The translations under genes were made by a program, and so were the position numbers. The notes beneath the pieces were generated by a model. The model searched no databases and had not been told where the DNA came from. It was given only the letters and a program-made list of their open reading frames with translations. Shown in pieces: positions 8,404 to 17,181 of a DNA stretch of 64,000 nt; the stretch's first letter is position 1; every line of letters starts with the position of its first letter. The stretch comes from Terriglobia bacterium (GTDB lineage: Bacteria; Acidobacteriota; Terriglobia; Terriglobales; Acidobacteriaceae): assembly GCA_020073185.1 (NCBI GenBank), contig JAIQFT010000025.1, positions 28,415-92,414 on the forward strand. The letters run 5' to 3'.

Positions 8404-9789
8404 CTAGTCTCCGGCCATGCGTTCGGGCCTGGGTTCGACGGCAGGGCAGTCGCCCAGGATCGGCTGGCAGGCCGGATCGTGGCCGATCTGGATTACCTGC
8501 GGTGTGGGCTTCAACTGGAACTGCTCTTCCTCGGTCGAGCCTTCCAGCGCCTTGGTGGAGGTCATGCCTTGAGAGATGACCTCGGTGACGGCGTCGAAGT
8601 AGCCGGTGCCGACGAACTTCTGGTGCTTCACCGCCTGGTATCCATACTCGTACTCGCGGCTGAATTCCTTTTCCTGCAGGCGCGCGTAGGCGGTCATGCC
8701 CTTGTCGCGATAGCCGCGCGCCAGTTCGAACATGCTCAGGTTGAGCGAGTGGAAACCGGCGAGGGTGACGAACTGGAACTTGTAGCCCATCTCGGCCAAC
8801 TCCGGCTGGAAGCGCGCGATGTCGGCATCGCTCAGCTTCTTCTTCCAGTTGAACGACGGCGAGCAGTTGTAGGCCAGCATTTTGCCCGGGAACCTGGCGT
8901 GCACGCCCTCGGCGAAGCGGCGCGCCTCCTCGATATTGGGCTCGGAGGTCTCGCACCAGATCAGATCCACGTACGGCGCGTAGGCGATGCTGCGCGCGAT
9001 GGCGTAGTCAAGGCCGCCCTGCACGCGGAAGAAACCTTCGGTGGTGCGCTGGGGTTGGACGAACGCGCGGTCCAGCGGATCAATGTCGCTGGTGAGCAGC
9101 TTGGCGGAGTTGGCGTCGGTGCGCGCCATCAGCAGTGTGGGCACGCCCATCACGTCGGCGGCCAGGCGCGCGGCGACCAGCTTCTGGATCGCCTCCTGCG
9201 CAGGGACGAGGACTTTGCCCCCGAGGTGGCCGCACTTCTTCGCCGAGGAGAGCTGGTCTTCGAAGTGGACGCAGGCAGCCCCGCCCTCGATCATCGCCTT
9301 CATAAGCTCGTAAGCGTTCAGCGGGCCGCCAAAGCCGGCTTCCGCATCGGCCACCAGCGGCGCAAACCAGTAGGTGCCGTTCTTCCCTTCCGCGTGGTCG
9401 ATCTGGTCGGCACGCAGCAGCGCGTTGTTGATCTTGCGGCAAAGATTGGGAACGCTGTCGGCCGGGTAAAGGCTCTGGTCGGGATAGGTCTGGCCGGCGT
9501 CGTTGGCGTCGGCCGCGACCTGCCAGCCGCTGACGTAGATGGCCTGGAGGCCGGCCTTCACCATCTGCACGGCCTGGTTACCGGTGACCGCGCCGAGCGC
9601 GGGAACGTACTCGCCGCTGTGCAGGAGCTCCCATAACTTCTCCGCACCTATGCGGGCCAGCGAGTGTTCGAGGCGCACGCTGCCGCGCAGCCGCTCAACG
9701 TCAGCCATGGTGTAAGGACGGGAAACGCCCTTCCACCGCGGATTATCATTCCAGATGTTCTTCTCTTTGGATTCTCCATTCGCAGGCAT
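8404..9789 (-). CDS. aceA: Isocitrate lyase
   Basis: 461 residues. Cleaves isocitrate to succinate and glyoxylate, the first step of the glyoxylate shunt. The active-site motif KKCGHLGG has catalytic Cys186. Other family signatures are [30 protein letters not shown] and VHFEDQ. The length is close to that of bacterial AceA. The start has a good ribosome site (AAGGAG ~6 nt upstream). Divergent from the IclR gene across an intergenic region holding three similar operators, so probably controlled by it. Confidence 0.97.
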   Translation of the reverse strand: MPANGESKEKNIWNDNPRWKGVSRPYTMADVERLRGSVRLEHSLARIGAEKLWELLHSGEYVPALGAVTGNQAVQMVKAGLQAIYVSGWQVAADANDAGQTYPDQSLYPADSVPNLCRKINNALLRADQIDHAEGKNGTYWFAPLVADAEAGFGGPLNAYELMKAMIEGGAACVHFEDQLSSAKKCGHLGGKVLVPAQEAIQKLVAARLAADVMGVPTLLMARTDANSAKLLTSDIDPLDRAFVQPQRTTEGFFRVQGGLDYAIARSIAYAPYVDLIWCETSEPNIEEARRFAEGVHARFPGKMLAYNCSPSFNWKKKLSDADIARFQPELAEMGYKFQFVTLAGFHSLNLSMFELARGYRDKGMTAYARLQEKEFSREYEYGYQAVKHQKFVGTGYFDAVTEVISQGMTSTKALEGSTEEEQFQLKPTPQVIQIGHDPACQPILGDCPAVEPRPERMAGD

Positions 9790-9834
9790 CCGTCAATCTC
9801 CTTCGTCTAATGGGTTCGAGGCCGGGGAACCGGT

Positions 9835-9850
9835 GTTCAGCATTTCGAAC
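9835..9850. promoter_or_regulatory. Putative IclR operator, site 1 (aceA-proximal)
   Basis: GTTCAGCATTTCGAAC, an inverted repeat of the form GTTCA-N6-CGAAC with one change from the other two sites. Extended arms GTGTTC/GAACAC are perfect. Centre is 53 nt upstream of the aceA start. Confidence 0.6.
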
Positions 9851-9908
9851 ACCGTTCAAGGTGGTGTACACAGAGTAGAGGCCGCCACCGCCGCCGGTCA
9901 ATTTGTAT

Positions 9909-9924
9909 GTTCAACATATTGAAC
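9909..9924. promoter_or_regulatory. Putative IclR operator, site 2 (central)
   Basis: GTTCAACATATTGAAC, the strongest of the three sites. With one extra base on each side (TGTTCAA-N4-TTGAACA) it has perfect 7-bp arms. Centre is 74 nt from site 1 and 70 nt from site 3. Confidence 0.65.
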
Positions 9925-9978
9925 ACAAATTCATGATCACGTACACCCAAGTTTTCGATTGGCGTAACCAAGGTACTC

Positions 9979-9994
9979 GTTCAGCATATTGAAC
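9979..9994. promoter_or_regulatory. Putative IclR operator, site 3 (iclR-proximal)
   Basis: GTTCAGCATATTGAAC, same GTTCA-N6-TGAAC pattern, centre about 53 nt before the iclR ATG at 10040. It overlaps an alternative in-frame TTG at 9989, which argues against that start. Suggests autoregulation. Confidence 0.6.
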
Positions 9995-10039
9995 AATAGT
10001 TCGACCCGCGGTAGCATAGGGCCGGCGACGCCCAAAACT

Positions 10040-10840
10040 ATGACCCTTGCCGCCGAATCGCCGTCCACCGCGGTTGACCGCACCATCGCCATCCTGGAGG
10101 CGGTGGCGGCGCGCGCCTCGGGCATGAGCAACGCCGAGATCAGCCGCAAGCTGGACATCCCCAAAAGTTCGGCGAGCTACATCCTGCGCGCGCTGGAGAG
10201 ACACGGCTACCTGCGGCGCGACGGCGAAAACGGCAAGTACCGACTCGGCCTGAAGGTGCTCAACCTGGGCCGGGGCGCGCTCAACGGCGTGGACGTGCGC
10301 GAGGTCGCGCTGCCCATCATGCGCACGCTGGTGGAGCACGTGCACATCACCTCGCATCTGGCCATCCTCGACGGCACCCAGGCGGTGTACGTCGAGCGGG
10401 TGGAATCGCCCGGCTTCGTGAAGATGGACACCTGGGTCGGGCGCCGCATGGAGATTTATTCCACCAGCGTCGGCAAGGCGCTGGTATCGCAGCTTCCCGA
10501 AGCCCAGGTCCAGGCCATCCTGCGCGATCGCGGAATGAAAAAGCGGACGCCAACCACAATCACCAACCCGGCGCGCTTCCTGCGCGAGCTGGAACTAGTG
10601 CGCGAGCGCGGCCACGCCTTCGACGACGAGGAGAACAGCGCCGGCGTGCGCTGCGTGGCAGCGCCGGTATTCAACGCCGCGGGCGCGGTCGAGGCGGCGC
10701 TGAATGTCACCGGCACGACCCAGCAGGTGAACCGGGAAACGCTGCCGCGGATCATCGACGCGGTAAAGGACTCAGCGCGGCGGATTTCCACCCAGTTGGG
10801 TTATCGTCCGGCAAGGGTCGGCATAGGCAATCGCAAGTAA
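10040..10840 (+). CDS. IclR-family transcriptional regulator of the glyoxylate shunt
   Basis: 266 residues from the ATG at 10040. Residues ~12-75 are the winged helix (VDRTIAILEAVAARASGMSN, AEISRKLDIPKSSASYILRA, LERHGYLRRDGENGKYRLGL). The rest is the IclR effector domain (TSHLAILDGTQAVYVERVES, STSVGKALVSQLPE, GHAFDDEENSAGVRCVAAPV). It lies between isocitrate lyase (divergent) and malate synthase (convergent), as in classic aceBA/iclR control, where small organic acids such as glyoxylate or pyruvate modulate binding. The effector here is not known. Confidence 0.92.
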   Translation: MTLAAESPSTAVDRTIAILEAVAARASGMSNAEISRKLDIPKSSASYILRALERHGYLRRDGENGKYRLGLKVLNLGRGALNGVDVREVALPIMRTLVEHVHITSHLAILDGTQAVYVERVESPGFVKMDTWVGRRMEIYSTSVGKALVSQLPEAQVQAILRDRGMKKRTPTTITNPARFLRELELVRERGHAFDDEENSAGVRCVAAPVFNAAGAVEAALNVTGTTQQVNRETLPRIIDAVKDSARRISTQLGYRPARVGIGNRK

Positions 10841-10863
10841 TTTCAAGCGCCAGCCGGGGCTGC

Positions 10864-13215
10864 TCAGATCGCTGCCGGCCGCAAGCCCATTTCCTCTGGT
10901 GCGTCCGCCGCCTCCGATGCCGGAAAAATGTCAAAAACATAATCGTGGGCGTGGAGGGCGAGTGGGTCCATTTTGCCGGACTGCACGCGTTGGACGATCT
11001 CCTCGCGCGAGAGATCAAAGATGGCGTCCAAAATCTGCGCGCACTCCTGCTCCTTGGCCGGCGCGACCACGAACAGCACGCGAGCGCTGTGCTGGATGTA
11101 GCGTGACGAGAGCAGTTGCCGCTGCAGCAGGTCCATGATGAGCGGCGCTTTGGCGCGGTCGAAGCGGCCGGGATCGCCGCGGCGGTCCAGTTCCGCGAAA
11201 AATTCCGCTGTCCACTCGTTGTGGTAGTTCCAGACCTTGTCGAACATCTCGCGGGTGAAACGAGTGCCCGCCTTGACCGGCTCGGCGTTGGCCGCCAGTT
11301 CGACGCCGTCGGCGGTGAGCGCCTGCCGCTTGAAATAACCGTCCTTGGTGATGGTGGCCTGGTGATGCGCCACCGTCCATAGCCAGGAGACGTCAATGCG
11401 GTAGGTAGCGAGGTCGTTCATGAAGCGCAGTTTCAGCTCGTAATCGTCAATGGCAGCGGCAAAGTTGCCGTTGAGTATCTGGAAGCCGTAATTGGCCGCC
11501 ATGTAGAAGGCGTGTTGGATGTGCTCGATGGTGACATCGCCCTTGGGCACGCCATAAATGTCGTCCCAAAGCTTGTGACTGAAAAGATTCTCCGGCGTAT
11601 CGACCGATTCGCGGGCGATGACCGCAGGCGTGATTTTCCCCTGCGCGTTCAACAGGCCGCGCGATTGCAGCACGGAGCGCTCGGCGTCGCTGAGGCCACT
11701 GGGGACGGTAGGAACGGGCTTGCCATTCACCTCGGTTGCTTGCTGCGGCGCGTCGATTCTGGCTTGCAGTTGCGCAACCGGAAGGCGCAGCGGCTCGTTG
11801 CCGGCGGCGACATAAGCGGTCTCCGGACTGGCAACCCAGCTTTGGCGATAGGCGTCGTAGAGCTGGCCCTTGACGCGGCCGTCAAGGATATCGTCCAGCG
11901 TCGGATTCCCTGCGGCCAGGGGTTGCTCGGGCACAAACATCAGGCCGATCAAGCGCTCGCGCGTCTTGTCAATGACCATGGCACGCAGCGCGAGAGGGTT
12001 GTAGCGCGAACGCCCGTAGACATCGCCCTGCTGGTAGATCATCACCGCCGCCATGCCGCCGATGGGGGCGGCCTGGGTGAGTTCGGCGTTTTTCATGCCG
12101 GCCATGAGCATCAGCAGCGCGTTGTAACGTTGGTAGGTAATCATGTTGGGCGAAGCCATGCCGACGGTCTGCGGGTCAGGGAAAACTCCCTTGGCATCGT
12201 CTTTCCACATTTCGATGATGCTGCCCAGGTAGTCCCAGCGGCCGACGTTGGTGCCGAGCAAGCGGCGGCGCAAGACCCAGGTGATCGCCGGCAGGATGCG
12301 GCCAGCATTTCCCTCTTCGTAGAGCACCTTGATTTTGAAGGTGCCGGCGGGAACGCCGATCAGACCTTCAATGCGCGACAGCAGCCTCTCCAGGATGAGC
12401 GCTTCCTGCGGCGTCTGAAGCTTGGGAATGTAAAAGTAGACGCCGGTGCCGGCGCGCTTCAGCGAGTCGTAGTTGTTGAACGTCCACAGGACCGTGATGG
12501 CGACCAGGCCGGGCGCGGGTTCGCCATCCACGACGATGTGGTCGAACACGACATGGTTCCCCGGCGGGCGGCAAAAGCGCGTCGGCCATCCCGAAGGCGG
12601 CTTGTTGATCTTGTACGCGCGCTTTTTCCCTTTCTTCACCACCTCGTACGGGCGATCGCTCCAGCGACCCTCCAGAATTTCCTTGGCGTTGTGCAGGGCC
12701 GCGAAAATTCCGATGGGCTGGTCCTTCGAGGCGCCATCGGGCCGGAAGTGCGGCGGGGAGGCGTCTTCCCAATCGGGCATGTTGACCGGCGCTTCACTGT
12801 TGAGGGCGTTGAATGCCATGTCGAGCGGAGACCAGGGACCGGTGAGCTCCAGGCCGGGGTTGGTCAGCGGGTGCGCGTCGGCGGGTATGGGCACTTCCTC
12901 ATTGAGGCGCCAGCGCCACTGGGTTTCACGGCCGAGATAGTTGTCAATCATGCCCTGCACGATGTGGCGATAGGTCCAGGGCTTGCCGGTGACGGGATCG
13001 TCAAAGCGGTCGTCCCACACCGGCCAGGCATATTTCTCGCGCACGGGCGTGGGCGACTGCAGCAGCTTGCGGCGCGCGGTCAGGGCGGCGGCAATGGCGG
13101 GACGCAGCTCGCGGGTGAGCGTGGCGATGGTGTCTTCGACCTGGAGCTCGCGTCCGTTGACCTTCTTATTGCCGAAGAGGCCGGGAAATGCCTGCAGAAT
13201 GTCCTCGCGAATCAT
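10864..13215 (-). CDS. Malate synthase, enlarged form
   Basis: 783 residues. Condenses glyoxylate with acetyl-CoA to malate, completing the shunt begun by AceA. Malate synthase A features include FNALNSEAPVNMPDWEDASP (metal-site region), GVYFYIPKLQTPQEALI, and RIEGLIGVPAGTFKIKVLYE. It is ~250 residues longer than the usual ~530-residue A form and differs from the G form. The C-terminal third (NEWTAEFFAELDRRGDP, FVVAPAKEQECAQILDAIFD) is additional. The gene converges on iclR with 23 nt between stops and ends with the acidic PASEAADAPEEMG tail. The 223-nt gap upstream holds no GTTCA-N6-TGAAC site. Confidence 0.88.
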   Translation of the reverse strand: MIREDILQAFPGLFGNKKVNGRELQVEDTIATLTRELRPAIAAALTARRKLLQSPTPVREKYAWPVWDDRFDDPVTGKPWTYRHIVQGMIDNYLGRETQWRWRLNEEVPIPADAHPLTNPGLELTGPWSPLDMAFNALNSEAPVNMPDWEDASPPHFRPDGASKDQPIGIFAALHNAKEILEGRWSDRPYEVVKKGKKRAYKINKPPSGWPTRFCRPPGNHVVFDHIVVDGEPAPGLVAITVLWTFNNYDSLKRAGTGVYFYIPKLQTPQEALILERLLSRIEGLIGVPAGTFKIKVLYEEGNAGRILPAITWVLRRRLLGTNVGRWDYLGSIIEMWKDDAKGVFPDPQTVGMASPNMITYQRYNALLMLMAGMKNAELTQAAPIGGMAAVMIYQQGDVYGRSRYNPLALRAMVIDKTRERLIGLMFVPEQPLAAGNPTLDDILDGRVKGQLYDAYRQSWVASPETAYVAAGNEPLRLPVAQLQARIDAPQQATEVNGKPVPTVPSGLSDAERSVLQSRGLLNAQGKITPAVIARESVDTPENLFSHKLWDDIYGVPKGDVTIEHIQHAFYMAANYGFQILNGNFAAAIDDYELKLRFMNDLATYRIDVSWLWTVAHHQATITKDGYFKRQALTADGVELAANAEPVKAGTRFTREMFDKVWNYHNEWTAEFFAELDRRGDPGRFDRAKAPLIMDLLQRQLLSSRYIQHSARVLFVVAPAKEQECAQILDAIFDLSREEIVQRVQSGKMDPLALHAHDYVFDIFPASEAADAPEEMGLRPAAI

Positions 13216-13438
13216 GGACTGTTTCTCTCCTCAATTTTTATTCAGGGGCGCGCCGGGCACGCAAGGGAAGAAAGATGCAGTAGTAGAGATGCGCGACGGC
13301 CGGGCGCCGACGGAAAAAATATCGCAAGGCATCAGAGGAAACCCGTCGTTTCTGGCGCAGCAAAAAGGGGGCCGCCGGCGCGATCGCCAACGAGCCCCTG
13401 AGTGCCTATAAGCAGATTGCTGCTCACACCATCGTTAC

Positions 13439-14791
13439 TTACACGAAGGCCTTTTGCGGTTTTCCCGCGAGGCGTGCCGCTTCGGCCTCCTCCTGCTTTT
13501 GTAATTCCTGTCCCTTGAGGTAGGTCCGTTTGGCGACCGGTTTCAGCCAGAACAGCGCCAGGAAAGCCGCCAGCAAGTCACAGAAGACCATGGCGTAGAA
13601 GACCTGAACCCACGAGCCAGTCTTGACACTGGCCAGCGCGGCCACCGGTCCGGCAAAGATGGAGGCCAGACCCTTGGACGTGTAGACAATGCCATAGTTG
13701 GTCGTGGCCCATTTCTTGCCAAACAGGTCACCGGTGATGGAGGGGAAGAGCGAGAAGATCTCGCCCCAGGCGAAGAAGCACAACCCCGACAGCAGGATGA
13801 ACCAGATCGGGTGGCTGATGGTGTGCAGCAGTGCGAACACTGCCGCAGCTTCGCAGAAGAACGCGATGAACATGGTGTTCTCACGTCCAATGTGGTCCGA
13901 CACCCAGCCCCAGAACGGCCGGGTTATGCCGTTCAGGATGCGATCCACTTCAATCGCGATCACCAGCGCCGACATGCCCCAGGCAATGATGACCTTATCG
14001 ACCTGATAGAAGCGGGCAATCGGCGCGATCTGGGCAGTTACTACCAAGCCGCCGAAGGCCACCAGCGTCATCATGAGGTAAATCACGTAGAACGCCGGCG
14101 TTTTCAACATCTGCCAGTGGGTCATGTCGTAGGTGGAGGTACGCACCTTCACCTTGGAGAGCGCCTCCGCGGCTGACCAGCCCTTCGGTACCCAGCCCTT
14201 GGGCGGGGCAACGATCAGCATGGCAGCGCAGAAGACGACGATGCCCTGGATGATGCCCCAGGTGATGAAGGTATGCTGGTATCCGGAGGCTTTCATCATC
14301 TTGGCGATGGGCGCCACGGTGATGGCGGTACCAATGCCGTACGCGCCGGAGGTGAAGCCGGCGGTAAGGCCGCGGTGATCAGGGAACCACTTCAGCGCAT
14401 TGCCTATGCATCCGCCATACACGGCGCCTGCACCGACACCGCCGAGGGCGTACCAGAAGTAGAGCTGATGCAGACTGGTCGCCATGCCCGAGCCGATCCA
14501 GCCAAGTCCGACCAGGATACCGCCGATGCCGATGACCAAACGGGGGCCAAGGCGATCGATGAGGTAGCCCTCGAAAGGCACCAGCCATGTTTCCGCAATA
14601 ATGAACGCGGCAAATGCCACCTGCACGGCGGCCAAGGTTGCGTGCAGGCTTTGGGTTAGGGGTTTAGTGAACAAGGTCCAAGCGTACTGAAGATTGGCAA
14701 TCGCCATCATGGCGATCACGCCTGCGATCATTTGAACCCAGCGATTGACGACGCGGGGTTCAGTGGGATTGGTTGCCACTGCAGTGGCCAT
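13439..14791 (-). CDS. MFS transporter, oxalate/formate antiporter type (OxlT-like)
   Basis: 450 residues with 12 predicted membrane segments. Starts at an ATG with GGAGG 7 nt upstream. It resembles the OxlT group: YAWTLFTKPL, FEGYLIDRLGPR, and the basic residues R291 (GITRPFWGWVSD) and K373 (YTSKGLAS), whose spacing is close to that of the substrate-binding Arg272/Lys355 pair of Oxalobacter OxlT (recalled from literature). A role in oxalate uptake or oxalate/formate exchange at the inner membrane fits the neighbouring oxalate oxidoreductase genes. Transport of another carboxylate is possible. Confidence 0.8.
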   Translation of the reverse strand: MATAVATNPTEPRVVNRWVQMIAGVIAMMAIANLQYAWTLFTKPLTQSLHATLAAVQVAFAAFIIAETWLVPFEGYLIDRLGPRLVIGIGGILVGLGWIGSGMATSLHQLYFWYALGGVGAGAVYGGCIGNALKWFPDHRGLTAGFTSGAYGIGTAITVAPIAKMMKASGYQHTFITWGIIQGIVVFCAAMLIVAPPKGWVPKGWSAAEALSKVKVRTSTYDMTHWQMLKTPAFYVIYLMMTLVAFGGLVVTAQIAPIARFYQVDKVIIAWGMSALVIAIEVDRILNGITRPFWGWVSDHIGRENTMFIAFFCEAAAVFALLHTISHPIWFILLSGLCFFAWGEIFSLFPSITGDLFGKKWATTNYGIVYTSKGLASIFAGPVAALASVKTGSWVQVFYAMVFCDLLAAFLALFWLKPVAKRTYLKGQELQKQEEAEAARLAGKPQKAFV

Positions 14792-14836
14792 CCGTACACC
14801 TCCGAAGGCGATAAACTCCGGTCCCCGACGGTCCCG

Positions 14837-14868
14837 TTAAAACGAGGCCACCGCCGAAGCAGGTGGCC
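14837..14868 (-). terminator. Hairpin between oxidoreductase beta gene and transporter gene
   Basis: On the minus strand GGCCACC-TGCTTCGGC-GGTGGCC is followed by TCGTTTT. It looks like a partial intrinsic terminator that could reduce read-through into the transporter gene. Confidence 0.5.
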
Positions 14869-14876
14869 CCTACACA

Positions 14877-15893
14877 TTAGACTTCCTTCGCGATCTCGTG
14901 CCGGAGGGGAATAATACCGGGTACGAGCCAATTGGTCCACATGTCGTCTATCTTGCTCTGGAAGAACTCCGTGTCCTCGTCGATAAAGTGGTTGAACCTG
15001 CCCTGCTTCTCCAGGTAAACCTTGACCGGGAGGCGCTTGAATTTACCGTCGGCAATCTGTTTGGATTTGCCGTACAGCTTCACGACGCCGTTCTCGATCT
15101 CGTACAACGGCCAGATGCCGGTGTTGACGGCCAGTTCGCCCAGCTCGTGCGCCTGGACGGGATCGAAATCCCAGCCCTTGGGGCACGGGTTCAGGCAGTG
15201 CACAAACGTCGGGCCACCGATGCTGAGGGCGCGGCGGACAACGTTCATGGCCTGCAGCGCGTAGGACGTGGAAATGGTCGCTACGTAGCGGCAGGTGGGA
15301 TGCCCGATGGCCATCAGGGGAGCGACATTCTTTTTCCAGCGGTTGTTCATAATGCGCCGCTTCTTCCCCGGGAAGCTGAACGAGCTGTTCGCGCCGTAGG
15401 GTGAAGTGCCGGAAATCTGAATGTCGGTGTTGGCGTACGACTCGTTGTCGTACATGAGGATGAGGAGGTTGTAATCCGGATGGGTCAGAGTCGCCGAGAT
15501 GGCGGCCAGGCCCATATCCGCGCCACCGCCGTCGCCGCAGAAGGCGATGACGTTGATGGGCTCATCCTTCATCTTGCCCTTGCGCATCTGCGCCTTGAAG
15601 GCAGCAGCGGCGCCCAGCACGGCCGAGCCGGAGCTACCCAGTTGCGTATGCATCCAGGGCACGCCCCAAGGCGTGGTGTAATACGAGGTGTTGGCCACGT
15701 ACATGCAGCCGGTGCTCCCCAGGACGATGGTCCTGGGGCCGGCGGCCTTGGCCAACAGCCGCATCATCTGGGCCGACTCGCAGCCTTGGCAGGTGCGGTG
15801 GCCGGAAGTGTAGTACTCGTTGTGGGGGACTTTCTTGACACCCTTGAAGTCCTCCAGGTTTTGGGTCGGTTTTTCGTCTACAAATATAGGCAT
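14877..15893 (-). CDS. Oxalate oxidoreductase-type 2-oxoacid:ferredoxin oxidoreductase, beta subunit
   Basis: 338 residues. This is the thiamine diphosphate-binding subunit, with GDGGGADMGL plus NLLILMYDNESYANTD for Mg-TPP. Cysteines in RTCQGCESAQM, GSTGCMY and HCLNPCP are placed to bind the proximal 4Fe-4S cluster. It follows the alpha-subunit gene by 44 nt in the order gamma-delta, alpha, beta. In Moorella oxalate oxidoreductase this subunit pairs with alpha to decarboxylate oxalate to CO2 without CoA. Substrate assignment rests mainly on the alpha subunit and the OxlT-like neighbour. Confidence 0.82.
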   Translation of the reverse strand: MPIFVDEKPTQNLEDFKGVKKVPHNEYYTSGHRTCQGCESAQMMRLLAKAAGPRTIVLGSTGCMYVANTSYYTTPWGVPWMHTQLGSSGSAVLGAAAAFKAQMRKGKMKDEPINVIAFCGDGGGADMGLAAISATLTHPDYNLLILMYDNESYANTDIQISGTSPYGANSSFSFPGKKRRIMNNRWKKNVAPLMAIGHPTCRYVATISTSYALQAMNVVRRALSIGGPTFVHCLNPCPKGWDFDPVQAHELGELAVNTGIWPLYEIENGVVKLYGKSKQIADGKFKRLPVKVYLEKQGRFNHFIDEDTEFFQSKIDDMWTNWLVPGIIPLRHEIAKEV

Positions 15894-15937
15894 GTTGTCG
15901 CAATCCTTTCCGGCGCCAGGAGCACGTCAGCGACGTG

Positions 15938-17164
15938 CTAGTCCCGCAGCCCGATCCATTGTGTTAACGGTACGGACTTGCCTTCCGCCGCCTGGAGGGT
16001 CTTGTCGGTCATCGTCTTGACATCGTCCAACGTGACCTCGCGACCACCCAGACCGCAGATAAAGCCCAGCACCGGCGGCTTCGGCCCTTTGCCCGGATAC
16101 AGCGCGGTCCTGACTTCGGTGGCGACCACGCCGCTGAGGTAGGGCGAACCGAAAGAGAAGTCGCGGTCGACGACTCCGACGGCCTTAAAGCGGCTCAGGC
16201 ACTTGGCCAGTTCTTCCGCCGGGAACGGCCGGAACCAGCGCAGGCGAACAAAGCCGACCTTGATGCCTTTCTTGCGCAGATCGCGGATCGCGACGTGCAT
16301 CGGCATGGACATGGTTCCCATGCCCAGCAGAACGACGTCGGCATCCTCGGTCATGAACTCCTCGAAGAACGGGTTGCCGTACTTGCGCCCGAAGATCTTC
16401 TCGAAGTCGGCATAGGCTTCGCGAATGACCTGCTCGGCACGCTCGGTTACGGCATAGTTCTGCTTGCGGACTTCCATCACCCAGTCCTCGTTAACCTGGG
16501 GAGCGATGGAGATGACATTGTCCGGGTGCATCAGCAGATTGCCGCGGTCGTAGCGGGGCAGGAATTTCTTGACCTGCTCGGCCGAGGGAATCTTGATCAG
16601 CGACTGCGAGTGGGTGAGGAAGGCGCCGTCGCAACTGATGGCGCAGGGCACCAACATGCGGGGGTCTTCCGCCACGCGGTAGGCGATGAGGGTGGTGTCC
16701 AGGCACTCCTGGCCGCTGTCCACCCAGGTCAAAAGCCAACCCAGGTCGCGGACGGCAAGAGCGTCGTTGTGTTCGGTACCGAAAGCGCCCGGATCGTCCA
16801 GCGCCCGGTTGCCCACCATGGCGATCATGGGAACGCGCAGGGCCGGAGTGACGGTGAGCGCTTCCATGGCGTACATCCAGCCCACGCCGCTGGAGCCGCA
16901 AAAGACGCGGGCGCCGCAGATGGAGGCATGTTTGACGATTTCGAACTGTGAGTGTTCGCCTTCCGCCACGATGAACTCGCAGTCCATCTCCCCGTCTGCA
17001 TTCAGTTGGGTGATGAACTGCATGACCGTGTCGTAAGGGCGAATCGGATAAGCCGTGACCACGTCCACGTCAGCCAGCTTGCAGGCGATCGCCATGGCTT
17101 CGGAACCCGTAATCAGGGCTTCCTGTTCGACTTGTTTTTGTTCTGCCACTGCCATTGTTGCCAT
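15938..17164 (-). CDS. Oxalate oxidoreductase-type 2-oxoacid:ferredoxin oxidoreductase, alpha subunit
   Basis: 408 residues, with pyrimidine-binding and domain II regions of the PFOR superfamily. Where pyruvate enzymes have YPITPSS, this protein has YPIRPYD (Arg42). The loop GNRALDDPGAFGTEHNDAL carries Asp123 and Phe128. With a constant offset of 11 these match Arg31, Asp112 and Phe117 of Moorella oxalate oxidoreductase, as I recall them, which bind oxalate and form the mobile switch loop. That supports oxalate over pyruvate. The enzyme is cytosolic and reduces ferredoxin. The gene is 17 nt from the upstream gamma-delta gene. Confidence 0.82.
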   Translation of the reverse strand: MATMAVAEQKQVEQEALITGSEAMAIACKLADVDVVTAYPIRPYDTVMQFITQLNADGEMDCEFIVAEGEHSQFEIVKHASICGARVFCGSSGVGWMYAMEALTVTPALRVPMIAMVGNRALDDPGAFGTEHNDALAVRDLGWLLTWVDSGQECLDTTLIAYRVAEDPRMLVPCAISCDGAFLTHSQSLIKIPSAEQVKKFLPRYDRGNLLMHPDNVISIAPQVNEDWVMEVRKQNYAVTERAEQVIREAYADFEKIFGRKYGNPFFEEFMTEDADVVLLGMGTMSMPMHVAIRDLRKKGIKVGFVRLRWFRPFPAEELAKCLSRFKAVGVVDRDFSFGSPYLSGVVATEVRTALYPGKGPKPPVLGFICGLGGREVTLDDVKTMTDKTLQAAEGKSVPLTQWIGLRD

Positions 17165-17181
17165 ACGAATCTCCTTCTAAG

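Noticed and set aside
11512..13401. 629-codon open frame opposite malate synthase
   Set aside because: It is the GC-rich mirror of a well-supported gene, with no recognisable protein pattern and no start site; high third-position GC opens the antisense frame.
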